Positions 1 to 13,100 of a DNA stretch of 64,000 nt are shown here, piece by piece (the first letter of the stretch is position 1; each line of letters opens with the position of its first letter). The notes under the pieces are model-generated. The model was not told the DNA's origin, did no database searches, and saw only the letters and a program-made list of their open reading frames with translations. A program made the translations under genes and the position numbers. The DNA is taken from assembly GCA_023333565.1 (NCBI GenBank), contig JAJKFH010000755.1, positions 558,001 to 622,000 of the forward strand, written 5' to 3'. The stretch is from Puffinus mauretanicus (Eukaryota > Chordata > Aves > Procellariiformes > Procellariidae).

Positions 1-105
1 ATTTCTTCCTGATGTCCAACCTAAGCCTACCCTCTTTCAGTTTAAAAACATTGCCCCTTGTCCTGTCCCTACAAAGTCTCTCTCCATCTTTCTTATAACA
101 GAAAG
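1..105 (-). mobile_element. CR1-type LINE fragment, reverse orientation, cut by the window edge
   Basis: Begins TTTCTTCCTGATGTCCAACC and continues through a block reading CTACCCTCTTTCAGTTTAAA and CCCCTTGTCCTGTC. This order matches the reverse complement of the avian CR1 3' region as I know it. The piece is diverged and lacks both ends. Confidence 0.75.
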
Positions 106-3100
106 CTGCTCAGGTTTGAGAAAAACTCTTGCTTATGGAGAGAAGGTCAAATTATGCTTATGAGCAAACTTCCTCCTTGCATAGCAGAACCAGTGAAGCT
201 GGATTCCTATGGACTTGCGTCCTCTGTCCCCTACACGCCCCTGCCCCAGTATCTACCCCAGCTCCCTCCCGCTGTTTGCATAACCCCCAGAACATCTCAT
301 TTCTTACCCGCTCCCCAGGACACAGGGAGCACAGCACCCTCCCACACTCCTACCAGTTTTACTGGTTGGGTGCTACCAGGCTGCTCATAGACTGAAACCT
401 CTCAGAGTGATGGGAGCTGAGCTCTCCTTAGTCAAAATACCAGCATTCAAGGTCTCTGCCTTAGTCAAATTTGGTCAAAATTGGTCAATGGATTTAAATG
501 ATTAACAGTTGGAAAATATTAGATCTATGGGCAGCATCAGAGAGCCCCGAATTTGCCTGGAAGGGAAAGGAAACCAAGCTGAAAGTGGTAGCTTGGATTT
601 GTGTTTGCGTTAAAAGTGGACGACATGAAAACTGAATGTACTAAACATGGTGGGTGAACTTCCACAAGTCAGTAGGGCCAAGCAGTTACCATTTTAGTTT
701 GGCTTTCTGATTTTCAACCTGTGGTCTGCGGATACCCAAGTGGCACAGCAGAGTTGGGACTGTATACTCATGTTAACGGATCTGTGGGTAGAAGTGTTGA
801 AGGAAAGAGAAGATGGTAAGGGAGTGAGGAACACAATCCGTTCTAAATAAACTGAAGTTTGCCACAGCAGAATCTCAAATGGAAAATTGAGGTCACAGAT
901 GCAGAAGTTTGAACAGCACCTGCCTGGTATTGGGTTCATGAATTTGTCCTCCTATGGCTGAGCGGTCTAGTTCTGTTGGCTTTGAGTGTTCCTTCATCAG
1001 TGGAAAAATAGTATTGTTTTTGATTAAATCAAGTGGCAACAGATGGCAAAGCCTTGGATATAGCTTGTAGGACCTTCTGGTTGTAAAGATGTAAAATGTA
1101 AAGATGTAAATTTATTCCCTTGTGACTGCTGGGGAAATCAAGATTGTCGCAGCAGTGTCCGTCTGCCTTTTGCCAAGCCCTAGGGTTGCAGATTAGCTCT
1201 GTACTTGGAGGGTCTTCACTGGCATCATCTGCTGATCTTGTGACCTCAACGAGCCTGCCAACTCATCTAGACACTGGTACCGGTTTGAAAAACAGATGCT
1301 TAGGGTGATGCAGGGGGACACCAAAAGCAGTCGTAAATGGAGGAGTTGATGTTCTCCAAAAGGAGCAGGCAGTGCTGCTCCTTTCTCCACGGGGAGACGT
1401 TTTAGGACCTTTCCAATCTTCTCAGGAAGGTTACATGAGTTACCAGCTTGAAGCATATGCATTTAAGGAGACAGATTTAGCATCTTCAGGTGTGCCCCAT
1501 CTCCTTTCGTGGGAGGCTTCCTGGGAGAAGGGCTCAGCTGGTCCTCAGAGACGTGTTTTCTGAAGGGGCTGGCACTTACTGCTCAGCTGGAATGAAAACC
1601 CTTCGCTCCAGCCACAAGGCTGTGGGGGAAATTGTCTTGGATTTGTCTCAGTTCCTATATTAAATCATTGCAGTCACTGTGTCATGCTCCAGAGTCAGAG
1701 ACAGATCAGAGAAGGAAAGTTGAACTGTCAGATTCAGTACGTTCACCTCCATAAATTATGTTTTGTTCTTGCTTTTGACCAGCCAAGCCTGCTTAAGCTG
1801 CTGTTATTCTAACCACAGGCATGAGGAGAAATAAGACTTCACTGCCAGAATCCAGTGCGTTGCACGAGCAGTTTCTCTCCTCTGATGCTTGACATGCCTG
1901 TTAACGAAGCCTAATATCCAGGGAGTCTTCCGAAAATGTGAATGGCCTGGGGGAGCCAGGCCACAGCAGGGAGGAGCACCCTGCCCTGATGTAGGGAGTG
2001 AGGGGCAACTCAGCATGTTGCAGAAAACTGCTGTTTTGGTTCAGTTCTCACCAAAATGTCATCAGATTATTGGGGTTTTTTAGCCCAGGAAGACCACCCA
2101 AAGGTAAAGCAGTGCCACTCATCCAGGAGGCCCCTCTACAGCGTGGGGCTTGGGGAGCTCCCAGGAGATTACCCCGATGCTGGGAGTCACCTTTGCGTTG
2201 CGTCTCCTGCATTGGGCTCGATCCCCTCCGGAGAGGGAGGAAGGAGAGGTCTGCCATGGGTGTTTTTGCGCATGTTGGGAGCAGCAACACTGGCAGCAGG
2301 GGTGCCCTGAGCCAGCGGATGTTAAGTGTCCACCCCTAACCCCCCTCGATCTTTCTTTCTTCCCCCCCCTCGCTCTCTTCCCCCCACTTGCCTGCAATGG
2401 TCCCCATGTCTTTAGGAGCACCCAGTCCCTTCTCTGCTGTTCGCCTGCTTCCTTGCCTGCTGCAGGCTCAGCCCGACAGCAGCTGCTTTCAAGGTCCCAT
2501 TTAGCTGCCTTCTCCCCCCTCTCCCTCCTTAAGCCTGACCGCGGCCGCGGCACATCTGCGACACATCTACGTGTGCGCTGCATGCTACAGCTAGGCAGGA
2601 ACTTTGAATGCGGTGTGGTGGCACTTGATCTCCTTTTCTGTGTCCGGTTGTCAATTTTTAACCAGAGTCATCCTCGGAAGATGTTTTTTAATAAGCGTAT
2701 ATGCTTGGCTGGTCTTACTTAGCTTGACAGGAGCAGCATCTCGGGGCTGGGGTGGATCCTTTAACTCTACAAATGTTAGAAGAAAGAAAAGCCCTCTAGG
2801 AGAAACAAATTTATCATCATTGTTTTAAGGAGTGTCGCTTGTGATTATGGGGGAATCTAAAGGTGGTTTTACATCAAGAAGACTCTCCTGGCTGAGGGAG
2901 ATAGAGACTGGACAATAATAAGTCTTCAAGAAGGAGAGCCTGTTTTGGAATCTTTTCAGATGAGATGACACAGTAGGAAGGTCTGCCTCGGCAGGGGGGT
3001 GAGCCCTCAGGTTTGTCACTAGGCTTGCATGTTCTTCTGGTAAGCGTGCATTGTGTCCAGAGCTGTGGCGGCAGCTTATCAAACGCAGCTTGAGTCGAAT

Positions 3101-6100
3101 CAGAAACGCTCTTGGCCTAATGCACCGTTTCATACCCCTCAGTGAAAACCCGCATTGAAGGAACCCTCTGTCTTCCTTCCCCGGGGGAAGTTTTCCAGCT
3201 CTGTTACTGCTGTAACTTGGGCGTCTCCGATGCTTCACGTTGCTCTGCTAAGAGCATCAGACTGGAACTGGAACTTCCTCCATCCTCCGCGTGCAGCTGA
3301 ATGGATCGAGTGGTTGACGTTCCTGGACGAAGCAAAGCTTGGCGATTTAAAAACGTGTTCGCTGACATGAGTCCCTAAAGCCCATAAATCAGAAGTCATC
3401 TTAGGGCTTTGCGGAGCTGACTCGGTGTTTGAGCTGGGGGAGAATGTTTTGTATTCTGGCTTCAATTTTTTGCTCTTAGCCAGGTCCAACCTGTGCGATG
3501 CTCATTGACAACTCGGTTTTGTCTGGAGTAAATGTTTTTTTCACCCTTGCCGTAAGTGCGTGCTGTCAGAGACAGGGCCTGTTGTGCCTTGTGCAAATAC
3601 TTCTGGCGGTCTGGACCAAGTCATGGTGAAGATTTTTACTCGTGATCATCAAAATCGTCTCACATAAGAGACACCAAAAGAGCCTTTGAACAGGAGGAAT
3701 TTTTAATCTCTGATCTGATCTATATTCAAGCATGTGATGTGTGGAAGAAGGGCTCCGATTTATCAGGAGAGCCTGGAGATGGGATTGCCAGGGAGATCAG
3801 ATCTTCAAGAGTTACCTTTTTGGGGAAAAAGCATTTGTTACACTTGCTTCCTTGACAGGAGAAAGGAAAATAAAAGCATGGGTTTCTTTGGCATCTGATT
3901 AAATGTCACAAATATCTTCTCATCTCTCAGCTGCAGCGCAGGGGTCCTGCTGTGTGCCAGGGGATGCTCTCCCTCCCAGGGGTTTCTCCAACATCTGAAA
4001 TGGAGATTTGTGGCTCTGAAGATGGACTCGGCTGGCCGTGGTCATGGAAATCCTGCTTTAATTCTCAAGCAGAGTCTCCCATCCACCCCTAGTGTTCCTG
4101 TGCCCTGTGATAAAATGCCTTAGTCTGTTCTTATTACTGTTAAAAGAGCAGAGCAGATGTTAACACTGCTTTGCAGTCACTGTTTTTCCAGTGTAAAAGC
4201 AATTCCAGCGGTTAGTCCCGGCTCCTTGTTCTCTGTCCGTAGATGAATTAATGCTCAGATGTTGGAGCCTGTAGTTCAAACACAAAAGGAGCAGGCACCG
4301 TGTCTCTGCATCCAGCGCATGTCTGGAGTGGGAAATCCACTCCTCCTCCTCTTCAGCTCTGCGGTGGGTCTGAGTCAGGCCGAGGTTGTGCTGCACCGGT
4401 GCTGCTCGTTTCTTGTCGGGCAGCAAGCCTGGAAGGGCAGATAGTCACCGGCTCCCCATCGCTAGCAGCCACAAGCAGGGTGAGTGTCTTGTCAGGGTGA
4501 ATAACGCATGGAGGCTACTCCAGGAAACATCTTTCTGACTTGGAGAGCATCTTTCAGCCGTCGCTGGCTGTGCGCAGCTGTCTGGCAGCACATCATGAAG
4601 CATCCAGGCAGGTGGAAATAAAGAAAAAGGAATATGAAAGGCCCAACAGCTTCTGTGTGTCTGTGGTGGAAGCAAAAAAAGCAGGTAAATAAGTATCTTC
4701 AAGTGCTGCTGGAGTGTATCAGTTCATCTGACGTCTCAGCTGTCCAGGTTGTTGTCCTGGCCAATGGGACTTGCTATGAGGTTTAAAGGAACCAAAAAAA
4801 TATGCTTTTTTCAGGTTGTGTAATTGCTGTTGGCCGTTTCAACAACTGAGCTTCTCTGGTAGCAGAGACAAATCAAATGAGCCAGTCAAGCTCAGTTTGA
4901 AAGCTCGTTATGTATGGAGAGGTGAGGAAACGCTTTGTTCCAGTTTTAAGGATTGCAGCTTAATTTGAATTGCCTCCCCGCATACCTTTTTGTCTTCCAA
5001 CCTGCTGCTGTGTCCTGTACGTGATTCAAAGCGTGAAGAATGGCTGAAGTGCAGAGCACCTGCTCTGTTCTGCATCATCCTATAATCGATTAGAAATAAT
5101 GGCTGTTAGCCGTGAAACCCATTTTCTCAGCTCATTGAAATAAATCACTACTTAGAGGGGAGGGGAACGGCAACACGTGCTGTTACCTTCTTTGAAGAGC
5201 CTTTGAACAAGTCGCATTTTTTAAGACTGATTCACCTGCAGTCAATTTTTTCCTGTCTCCTGCCCTCCCTGTGCAGTGTTTTTTATTTTATAAGGAGCGC
5301 TGCCCCCTCCTGCCTGTTACTTCTTTCAGAGTGGTGGAAATGCAGCAGGTTTTCCTTGAAAATAAGGTATCTAATAAACCTCTGGGAGCAGGATGGAGTG
5401 ATCGCATGTGCGTGGAGCTTTCAGCCAGGTGCGGATCCAAGATCTGTAAAGAAAAAGAGAGATCTGGGTTTGCCAGCTGAGGATGTGTCTGGATTCGGAG
5501 CGATAAACCGACGAGCGGTCGGGGTCTATCAGCCCAATGGCCCTCGTGGTTGAGGCAGGCGGGTCGGCTGGAAGGACCGACGTGGGCTTGGTGCTGCCAG
5601 GGCAGCTGCTTAGCTGGGGGATCAGCTGGCTTGGTGATCCAGCCTGCCCGTGCAGGAGGTGCGGAGCTGTCCTGCCGGTATCGACCCAGTGCAGAACTGC
5701 TCGGGAACCAGTGACTCCCCGCTGGGAGCTCCCTGAGGGGGGTGACCAGCTGGTGGCTCTCACCTTAGATGTTCACCAAATCTGATAGCATCACGCTGTG
5801 AGGTCCACTGCAACAGTGTGGCAGTGACCTCTGCGGACTAATGCTCGTTAGTGCAAAATCTGGAGTGTGCGAGAGCTTTGCAGTGGTTTTGTGGCATCGC
5901 AAGCCTGCATGCAGACGGGTAGATGGCCTTTCCAAAGAAGCATCTGGCTTAACAAAGCCACCGTGTGTGCAGGGCAGCCATGGACCAAGACAGCCGTAAG
6001 TGGGAATTCACATGTTTTCATTTAAAACCTAAAAAAGAAATTGAAAGGTTACAAATTAAATTAAATTGTGAATTATTTCCAGTTGGAATCATCTATTAAG

Positions 6101-6900
6101 TTAGGAACCCAAAGGAGAACTGCTTACTGACCTATTCAAACTTCATCTGCAATGTATTTAGTTTCAAAAGCAATATTAATGATGAGCATCTGAATAAGGT
6201 GCATCGTTAAAGGGGAGGTGGCCCTCCATCACCTTGGAAGTGGGATTCCTGCCCTTTTACCTTCCCCTCTCAGTCATACCGCCAGAACAAAGTTAGTCAA
6301 AAGCTGAAAAATATTCCAGCTATTTCTAGTTGACAACTGATGAGATTATTTAGTCAGCGTTGAGGATCGTAAGGCTTCCGCCTGCCCAAAAATCCCCCAT
6401 CCCCCCTCCGTGAAGAATCTGGCATGTCTAAGACAACATATGGGTCGAGGGAGGAAGGTGGTAAGACACAGAGCAACAAGGGAAGGCTGTGGGCAAGGGA
6501 AGAGCTCCCGGTAACCGGTTTAGTATGTTTAAAATCAATACAAAAAGGCTGCTGCAATTCCCCGTGGCATCCTTCCAAGAGCTGTGTCCCGTTGGTAACG
6601 TTTCAGAAACAGACGTTGCAGGTTCTGTTGGGATAAAGTCAGGGAGCACAGTACAGTGAGAAAGGAGGGGATGACAAATTCCTCTTCCAACTCTGCATCG
6701 GAGGACGCGACCCAGCTCTGATCGTAACTTCTGCCTCGGTTCGCTCCATCTGTTGTTGCGTTTCTCGTAGAGTAGCTGAAATCTGAGATAGCACCAAGCA
6801 GAGGCTTGGCGATGGGCTAACAAAACCTTGCTGCCTCGTTAGCCAGGAGAGCACGGTAGCTGGTCTGCTCGCAAATAACTTTTGCCTCGTCGTTTTGCAG
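1..6900 (+). other. CSNK1G1: CSNK1G1 intron (5' part outside the window)
   Basis: Single-copy-looking intron sequence upstream of the first kinase exon. I searched for the preceding exon (the [21 protein letters not shown] region) and did not find it, so it lies to the left of the window. The interval contains a CR1 fragment at its left edge, a pyrimidine-rich tract near 2340-2400 and no supportable gene. Confidence 0.75.
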
Positions 6901-7135
6901 ATATCTCGAATGGAGTACGTGCATTCGAAGAACCTCATCTACCGAGATGTCAAGCCAGAAAACTTCCTTATTGGCCGGCAAGGCAATAAGAAAGAGCATG
7001 TCATTCACATCATAGACTTTGGATTGGCGAAAGAGTACATTGACCCGGAAACCAAAAAACACATACCTTACAGGGAACACAAGAGCTTAACTGGAACGGC
7101 GAGATACATGTCCATCAACACTCATCTTGGCAAAG
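6901..7135 (+). CDS. CSNK1G1: CSNK1G1 exon: catalytic loop, DFG and activation segment
   Basis: The acceptor ends in TTTTGCAG and the donor is GTCTGT at 7136. The exon starts at an ISRMEYVH codon boundary and ends with one base of the next codon (phase 1). It carries the catalytic aspartate in YRDVKPENF and the magnesium-binding DFG, so it is the core of the kinase domain. Confidence 0.96.
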
Positions 7136-10100
7136 GTCTGTGTGGTTGGTGGGAGTTTGCCGTGCCGAGTCTTGTAGGCCTCCGATGGTAGCTTGGCTTA
7201 CGGCTGTCGTGCCCTTCAAGCTATTTGTAAACCTCTCAATGCCGTGATGCTGTTTACAGTTGTGAGGCTTTTTTTTTTTCCCCCCCTTTTGAGGACTTGA
7301 AGCAGCTGAAATGTTGGAAGCCTCGTAATTATAGTTTTTATTAGGAACTAAATAACTGGTAGCAACCCTGCACTGATAAAAGGCAAGTAGGCAGGTAGTA
7401 ATTGCTGTACTAAATGGTGACCAAATAGATTTTTATAGTACAGCTCTGTACCGGTACCTTCCAGTTTCAGGTGTTAGAGTTGAATGTTCCCTGACCTAAT
7501 AATTGGTCGGAGAGAATTAATGATTTAACTAATTTTAAAGCTGGCTTTCATCTCCTCTCCTCACTGCCTTCTTTCATACCAGAAGATTACATTTCAGTGG
7601 CTGAAAGGCAAAAAAACTTATTAAATGTTTATATTCACTTAAACTCATAAGAGCAGTAAGATAATGGAATATTCTTTGAGTTGCCTCCCAGCTATGAGAC
7701 CATGGCGTCGCTGGCTTTCGTGTCTCCTGGAGAGCTCGCCCTCTTTGGGGAGTAAGGAGGGATGGGCCCAGCTTCTAATGCTGGAAAACCTGGTGAATAG
7801 TCAGGAAGGGTTGGAGGAATGAGAAGCCACAGTGGGAACACACTCTGGAGCTCCTGGTGCCAGGGATGTGCTCTGCAGGTGGATGTGGAACGAAGATCTG
7901 CTTGCGTTGGAAGTACACCGCGTGCTTTCTTTAGGACCCATTTCCCCGCAGGTTTTGCAGCTCATGCTGTGCCTCGCGCAGGGGAAGTGTCAGTTCTGGG
8001 CGGGTGTGTTTGAGGAGGGGAGGGTTGGCTACCAGCTCGCGGGGGCCTGTCTCTGCCCAGAGGGGTTTCGTGGGGCTGATGGTGAGGCCAGCCCAGGTGG
8101 AGTTGGACCGAGCAAAATAAAGCAAGCAAAAAAAATTGATGGAAATTTTTCTGAAAGGTGAGTGCACTCCACCATCTTCCCGAGAAGTTCATCTGCATCA
8201 TTGCACTAAATTACCCAGTACATCCTCTTTTTTTTCCTTTTTACAGCTGTATCAGGGTAACCTGCAGGAACTGTCATCTCGGTTCCCTTCTGCTGAGTGT
8301 TCTCACCCCCAGCACCTTTTGAGGGTTAAATTTGCTGCTGCTTTTGAAGGAGAGTCATGCTGTGCGAAGCGCTGCCTTTTTCTCCTCTTGCAGATAATGC
8401 AGCATCAGGGACAGCTCGCACACAGTTTGTTGTGGCGTGTGGGCTGCATGACAGATCTGCTCCGGATTGTGGCTATGGAGCATGTTATCTGCTTGCAGGT
8501 GGAGATTCGGAGGAGGGGAGATTGCATCAAATTGGTCTGCGTGCTCAGTGAACCCAAGACTGCATGTTGCAGCCCAGCACAGCGGCAGTCCTGTGCTGTT
8601 GTGTGCTCCAGATTTGTTGTTCTGTCTTGTATTCTCCCTTGGGTTTTTTGATACATTTTGGTAGATTATTTTAAGGATGCTTTTTCCTTTGGCTTGAGGC
8701 CCCTTTTTTCCCCCCTCAGTTATAATCATAACATCTGCATGGCAACAGCAGCAAGTACTTCACAAGGAAAAGCAGTGCTAGAAGGAGCTGGTTTTGATCT
8801 GCTCTGATGTGATGAGCTGCAGAAGCGATTGGGAAAGGGTTGGCCCTGTGCAATGTGGTAGTTCCCTGCAGCTGGTTGCAAGCGTCCCCTGCCTGTTCCT
8901 GTGTAGTTCAGAGGAAATAACATAATCCAGCACCACGTCGCAGTTGCACCATCGGCACTAGCAGGCCAGAGAAGAACTGGGAACTGCTTTATTACTCTGC
9001 GATTAATACTTCCACCTCTTATCCATTCTATGTAAGGCTGGGCAGTATGTCTTACAGCTCCTCTGTTATCTCATGCCTTATAGCTGATCTTTTCTTTACG
9101 TATTTTATGGTTTTTTGTAACAGGTTCTAGGTATTTTTGCACAAGGTCTGAGCTACAGGCAGCAAGTGAACTTCCCTGGGATAACTTTATCTCAGAAATA
9201 CGTGTGGCTACTGATCAGATCTCAGATCCATTTCCGCAGCTGCAGCATTAATTTGTCATCTCTTCTGTTCTAGAGCAAAGTCGTCGAGACGACTTGGAAG
9301 CCCTCGGCCATATGTTTATGTATTTCCTCCGAGGCAGCCTGCCCTGGCAAGGATTGAAGGTAGGTTTGAGCTTTAGGTTTTACCCTTTGAAACTTTGTCT
9401 CGTCTCTGCCCAAATGAGAATCTGATGGGGGGAAACATTTGCAAAATCCAGCCAGAAACGCTGTCCTCTCCTTTGTGTCCTTGAAGTCTAACGACAAGGT
9501 GTTAGCTTGTTACAGGAAAGATTTTAAGACAGAAATACGTTACCTGTCGCTTCAAGTTACCGTTAGCTTAGCTGAATTGGTACAGCTCTGGAGAGAAGGT
9601 TCAGCAGCGGCAGATGAGCAGCTGGGACAGGGGCGGCAATGAGAAGGCCGTTGAGCTCTTGGAGCAGCTTCGCTGTAACATGAAGCTGCCCTGAGCTGCG
9701 ACTGGAACAGAGTGGTTGTTTATGAAATTCCAGTTACGGCACACAGTCCCCCAGCTGCATCTGTGAAACGTGTTTATAACGGGAGCAGTTTGATGGTTTT
9801 AGACGTGCAGATGGACTTCAGCTTGAAAAACTGGTTTTCTGGCAAAAGTATTGAGCTTGGCTTCCCTCCAGAGACACTGGACACTCAGTGCTTAGAAGTT
9901 TGTGAAATGTCATGTACAATGTGGAGGGCTGCAAGCATCTGAGTTATGGCAACTGCAGCAAACATCCGTCAGCTGAATTAACTAGTAGTAGGTCATTTGC
10001 TGGCTCTGAAGCTGTTGGTAGTTGCATCTTCACTTCTCCATCACTTTTCCGATGATTAAGCTACTGCGTTCAACTTTGGAATTGCAGTGAATGAAGGGAT

Positions 10101-13100
10101 CGAGTTTGATCAGGGTAGGAGAAGGTTTATTAATGAAGACAATAACTCCTGTTAGACCTGTTAGTACTGTTGGCAAAAGGACACAAGGTTTTGGGCTCGC
10201 AAGCTGCTCAGCAGAGTGCTGCTATGGTCAGTGGCAGTGGCTTGCGTGGTAGACCTTGTTAGGCTGTTTTGTCACCATCTATCCAGACTTAATCTCAGCT
10301 TGGCCTTATCAGACATGCCAGAAATATTGGCGACAACTCATAAAAGCAAAGAAAGGGTTTTTCAAGCATGCAAGTGATTGCGAAAGAAATCAGAATCTCT
10401 CTGACTTTAAGTTCACACCTCTGTAAGTGTGTGTTATTCTATTACATATTTTGTTTCTGGTTTAGTTGAACGCGTCTGCTTTAAATTAATCCTGTAAATT
10501 ATTCTAAAATAATTCGAGGTTTAGGTAAGATTCTACAAGATTTCCTCAGTTCAGTGCTGAACTTGATAAGAATTAGTTGACTCCTCGAAGTCCTGCATTT
10601 CTTTAGCTCCAGAACAAACACAGACTCTTCAGCTTGATCTAAAACACGGCATCTTCACTCTTCTAGGTGTCCTCAGCTTACGCTTTTGGTCTATACTGTC
10701 AGTGCTAACGTCTTGAGAGAACATCTTACAATGCTAATTATGCTGCTGCCAGGTCTAATTGGCATAATTTGAAATGGAGGCAATAAAACCTGTTCTTAGG
10801 TGCCAACTGGAGCAGAGTTCTCTGCTTCAGAGGGGATTTAGATGGGAAATCTAACTGAAAATTGTTTCATTTTCTTGATGACCAGATGTGTAATCAGAAC
10901 TGTCTAAGAGATAGACAGTTTGAGGGTGAAAGGAGAGGCCGTATGGGAGTAGCGTGGGATTTGGGAGAAGTGTGACTGATGTAAACTAGTTATCTGTGTG
11001 GTGGCATTCTATTATACATAGTAAAACCCAAATTGCCATTGCAATTTATCTACTTTTACAGTTATTTATGAAGGCCTTTTGGTTGCCGATGGCTCTAAGC
11101 CTAGGACAGGATACTGATGTGCAATCATAGTATATGCAGCTTTGTTTTCTTGTCCCATGAAAGCTTTCCTATATGGTCCTCAGGACTGGGCTGGTGAGAA
11201 ATTAGCCTTATAAGACACTAACAAGTGTCCTTCCTTACAAGTACTGAAGATGTTTTGAATGTGTCCCTGGATATTCTTTGTCGATAGCACGTAAAATGTA
11301 TAGTGAGAATTACAATAGGCTGAGACAGTATTCCTACTAGTGTAGTCTAAGATGCAGTTCAGTTACAAGTAACATCTTCTGATACCACCCAGAATTGGTA
11401 TTAAATACCTTGTTTTTCTTCCCGTACAGCATGTCGTTTATCACATGGTTGAACTCTTTCTCCACAACTGTTTTGTCTTTGTGCGCTACAGGCTGACACC
11501 TTAAAAGAGAGGTATCAGAAGATTGGGGACACAAAGAGAAACACTCCGGTTGAAGTTCTCTGTGAGAACTTTCCAGGTAAAGCCCTGATGGGACCGTTTG
11601 AGTGCAGCTGGATATACCTTGTTAAATATGATGGTTCTGACCTCCTCTGGCAGAAAGTATTTGGATGATGTGTATCCATTATGTTGTTCCTCAAGTTGGC
11701 AGACATCTGGAGCTGCCGCTATAAATTAGTGGGGCCTGAGAGCTTATGGCTGTGGGTTAAAATGAGCGTTACTCTTCTCATCAAGGAGGCTGCACAATGC
11801 TCAAGTGCCTCGTGTTCCTGCTTTGCTTCTTGGCTTCCTTCCAAAAGAGGGCCTTGTTGTTTTCCCTCTCCCAAGTGACTGTGTTGGATCTACTGCGTTA
11901 ATTCTTTTCCAAATGAAAGGTTTTACAGGTGTTAAAATTGTAGGTGGCCAGCTTAGAAGATGGGATGATGTGTCTGTCCTTGAATTCCACCTTCTGACAG
12001 CAGTTTTAAGGAGAGTGTTACTAAAGATGTGCTTCTAGGCAAGCCCAACGCCTTTTCTCCAGTTAAACAAAAGTCCTAGCTTGGAGCTAGGAAAGCAGAG
12101 TACGAAGTTAAAGCCCCCCAGGTACCTTGTGGCCTTCACAGAGTGGGGTTTTTTTGGTGTTTTTTGAAATCCTGATACCAGGGAGAGCACCCAGGTCCCT
12201 GCGATCAGCCCCATTCCCGCAGGAGCCGTTGTGTCACATGGCTCTTTCCCACTGTGAAGAGCAGCAAGCCTGGAAGGGGATCGTTGTTCACTCAAGTTAT
12301 GCTAATTCCCCAGATGTATTTGCATCCAAAATCCACCCAGTTCCAGGCAGAACAGCTTCAGGTTGGCTGTTCTCATCTTTGTCCCCATACTCCTTCCCCA
12401 GAGCTTGGTCACACCTGCAGGTCTGGGCTGAAGGGAGATGAGAGAACTTATTTCTATTCCTTGCTGACCTGAAACCTGTTGATCCTCCACTTTTCAGAGA
12501 TATTAGCAGGAAGAGGGGATTACCTTTCTTCTCCTTTTTTCCCTCTTTTACCTCTGTGACAGGCAAGCTGCAAGCCACAGGCAGAGTTAAGTATCGATAA
12601 GCAATGCTGTTCTTATTTTTGTTAGCTAAAGGCAAAAACCATGCTGGTGTACCTGCAGTGCACAGACTCGCGCCTCGTACTGAGCTCTGCTCAAATGTCC
12701 TACCTTGGCTTAGGCGTGAGCCAAGGGAGAGCTGGGAAGAGGCAGGACATGAGTTACCAGGGCTCAGTTCTCTATGCATGCAAAGTACGACCCAGACGCA
12801 GGAATGCAATTAATTAGCTTAACACACACTGTTCTGTGTGCACCAGATAAATTAACGTTGGAGCCTCCCCTTCGAAGTCTCGTTTTGAATATTCAAGGCT
12901 ATGACTGATGTAATGACGTCGGGCAGCACAGTGCTCTGGGCAGGCAGATCCTAGCTGTTGCTGGAGCTCAGGGGTGTCACGGGGTGCCCACCAACATCTC
13001 CTGCTTTCCTTCCCCGGATGAAATTGCTGTGGCTATTTTAAATGTCTGAGCAGACATACACGAGCATCCTGTTGGCACGTTCAGTGAGTTAGCGTTTATT

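Noticed and set aside
2119..2722. Overlapping 150-190-codon frames on both strands near the left end
   Set aside because: They lie within a CSNK1G1 intron, overlap each other, and resemble no known protein; consistent with chance in GC-rich sequence.
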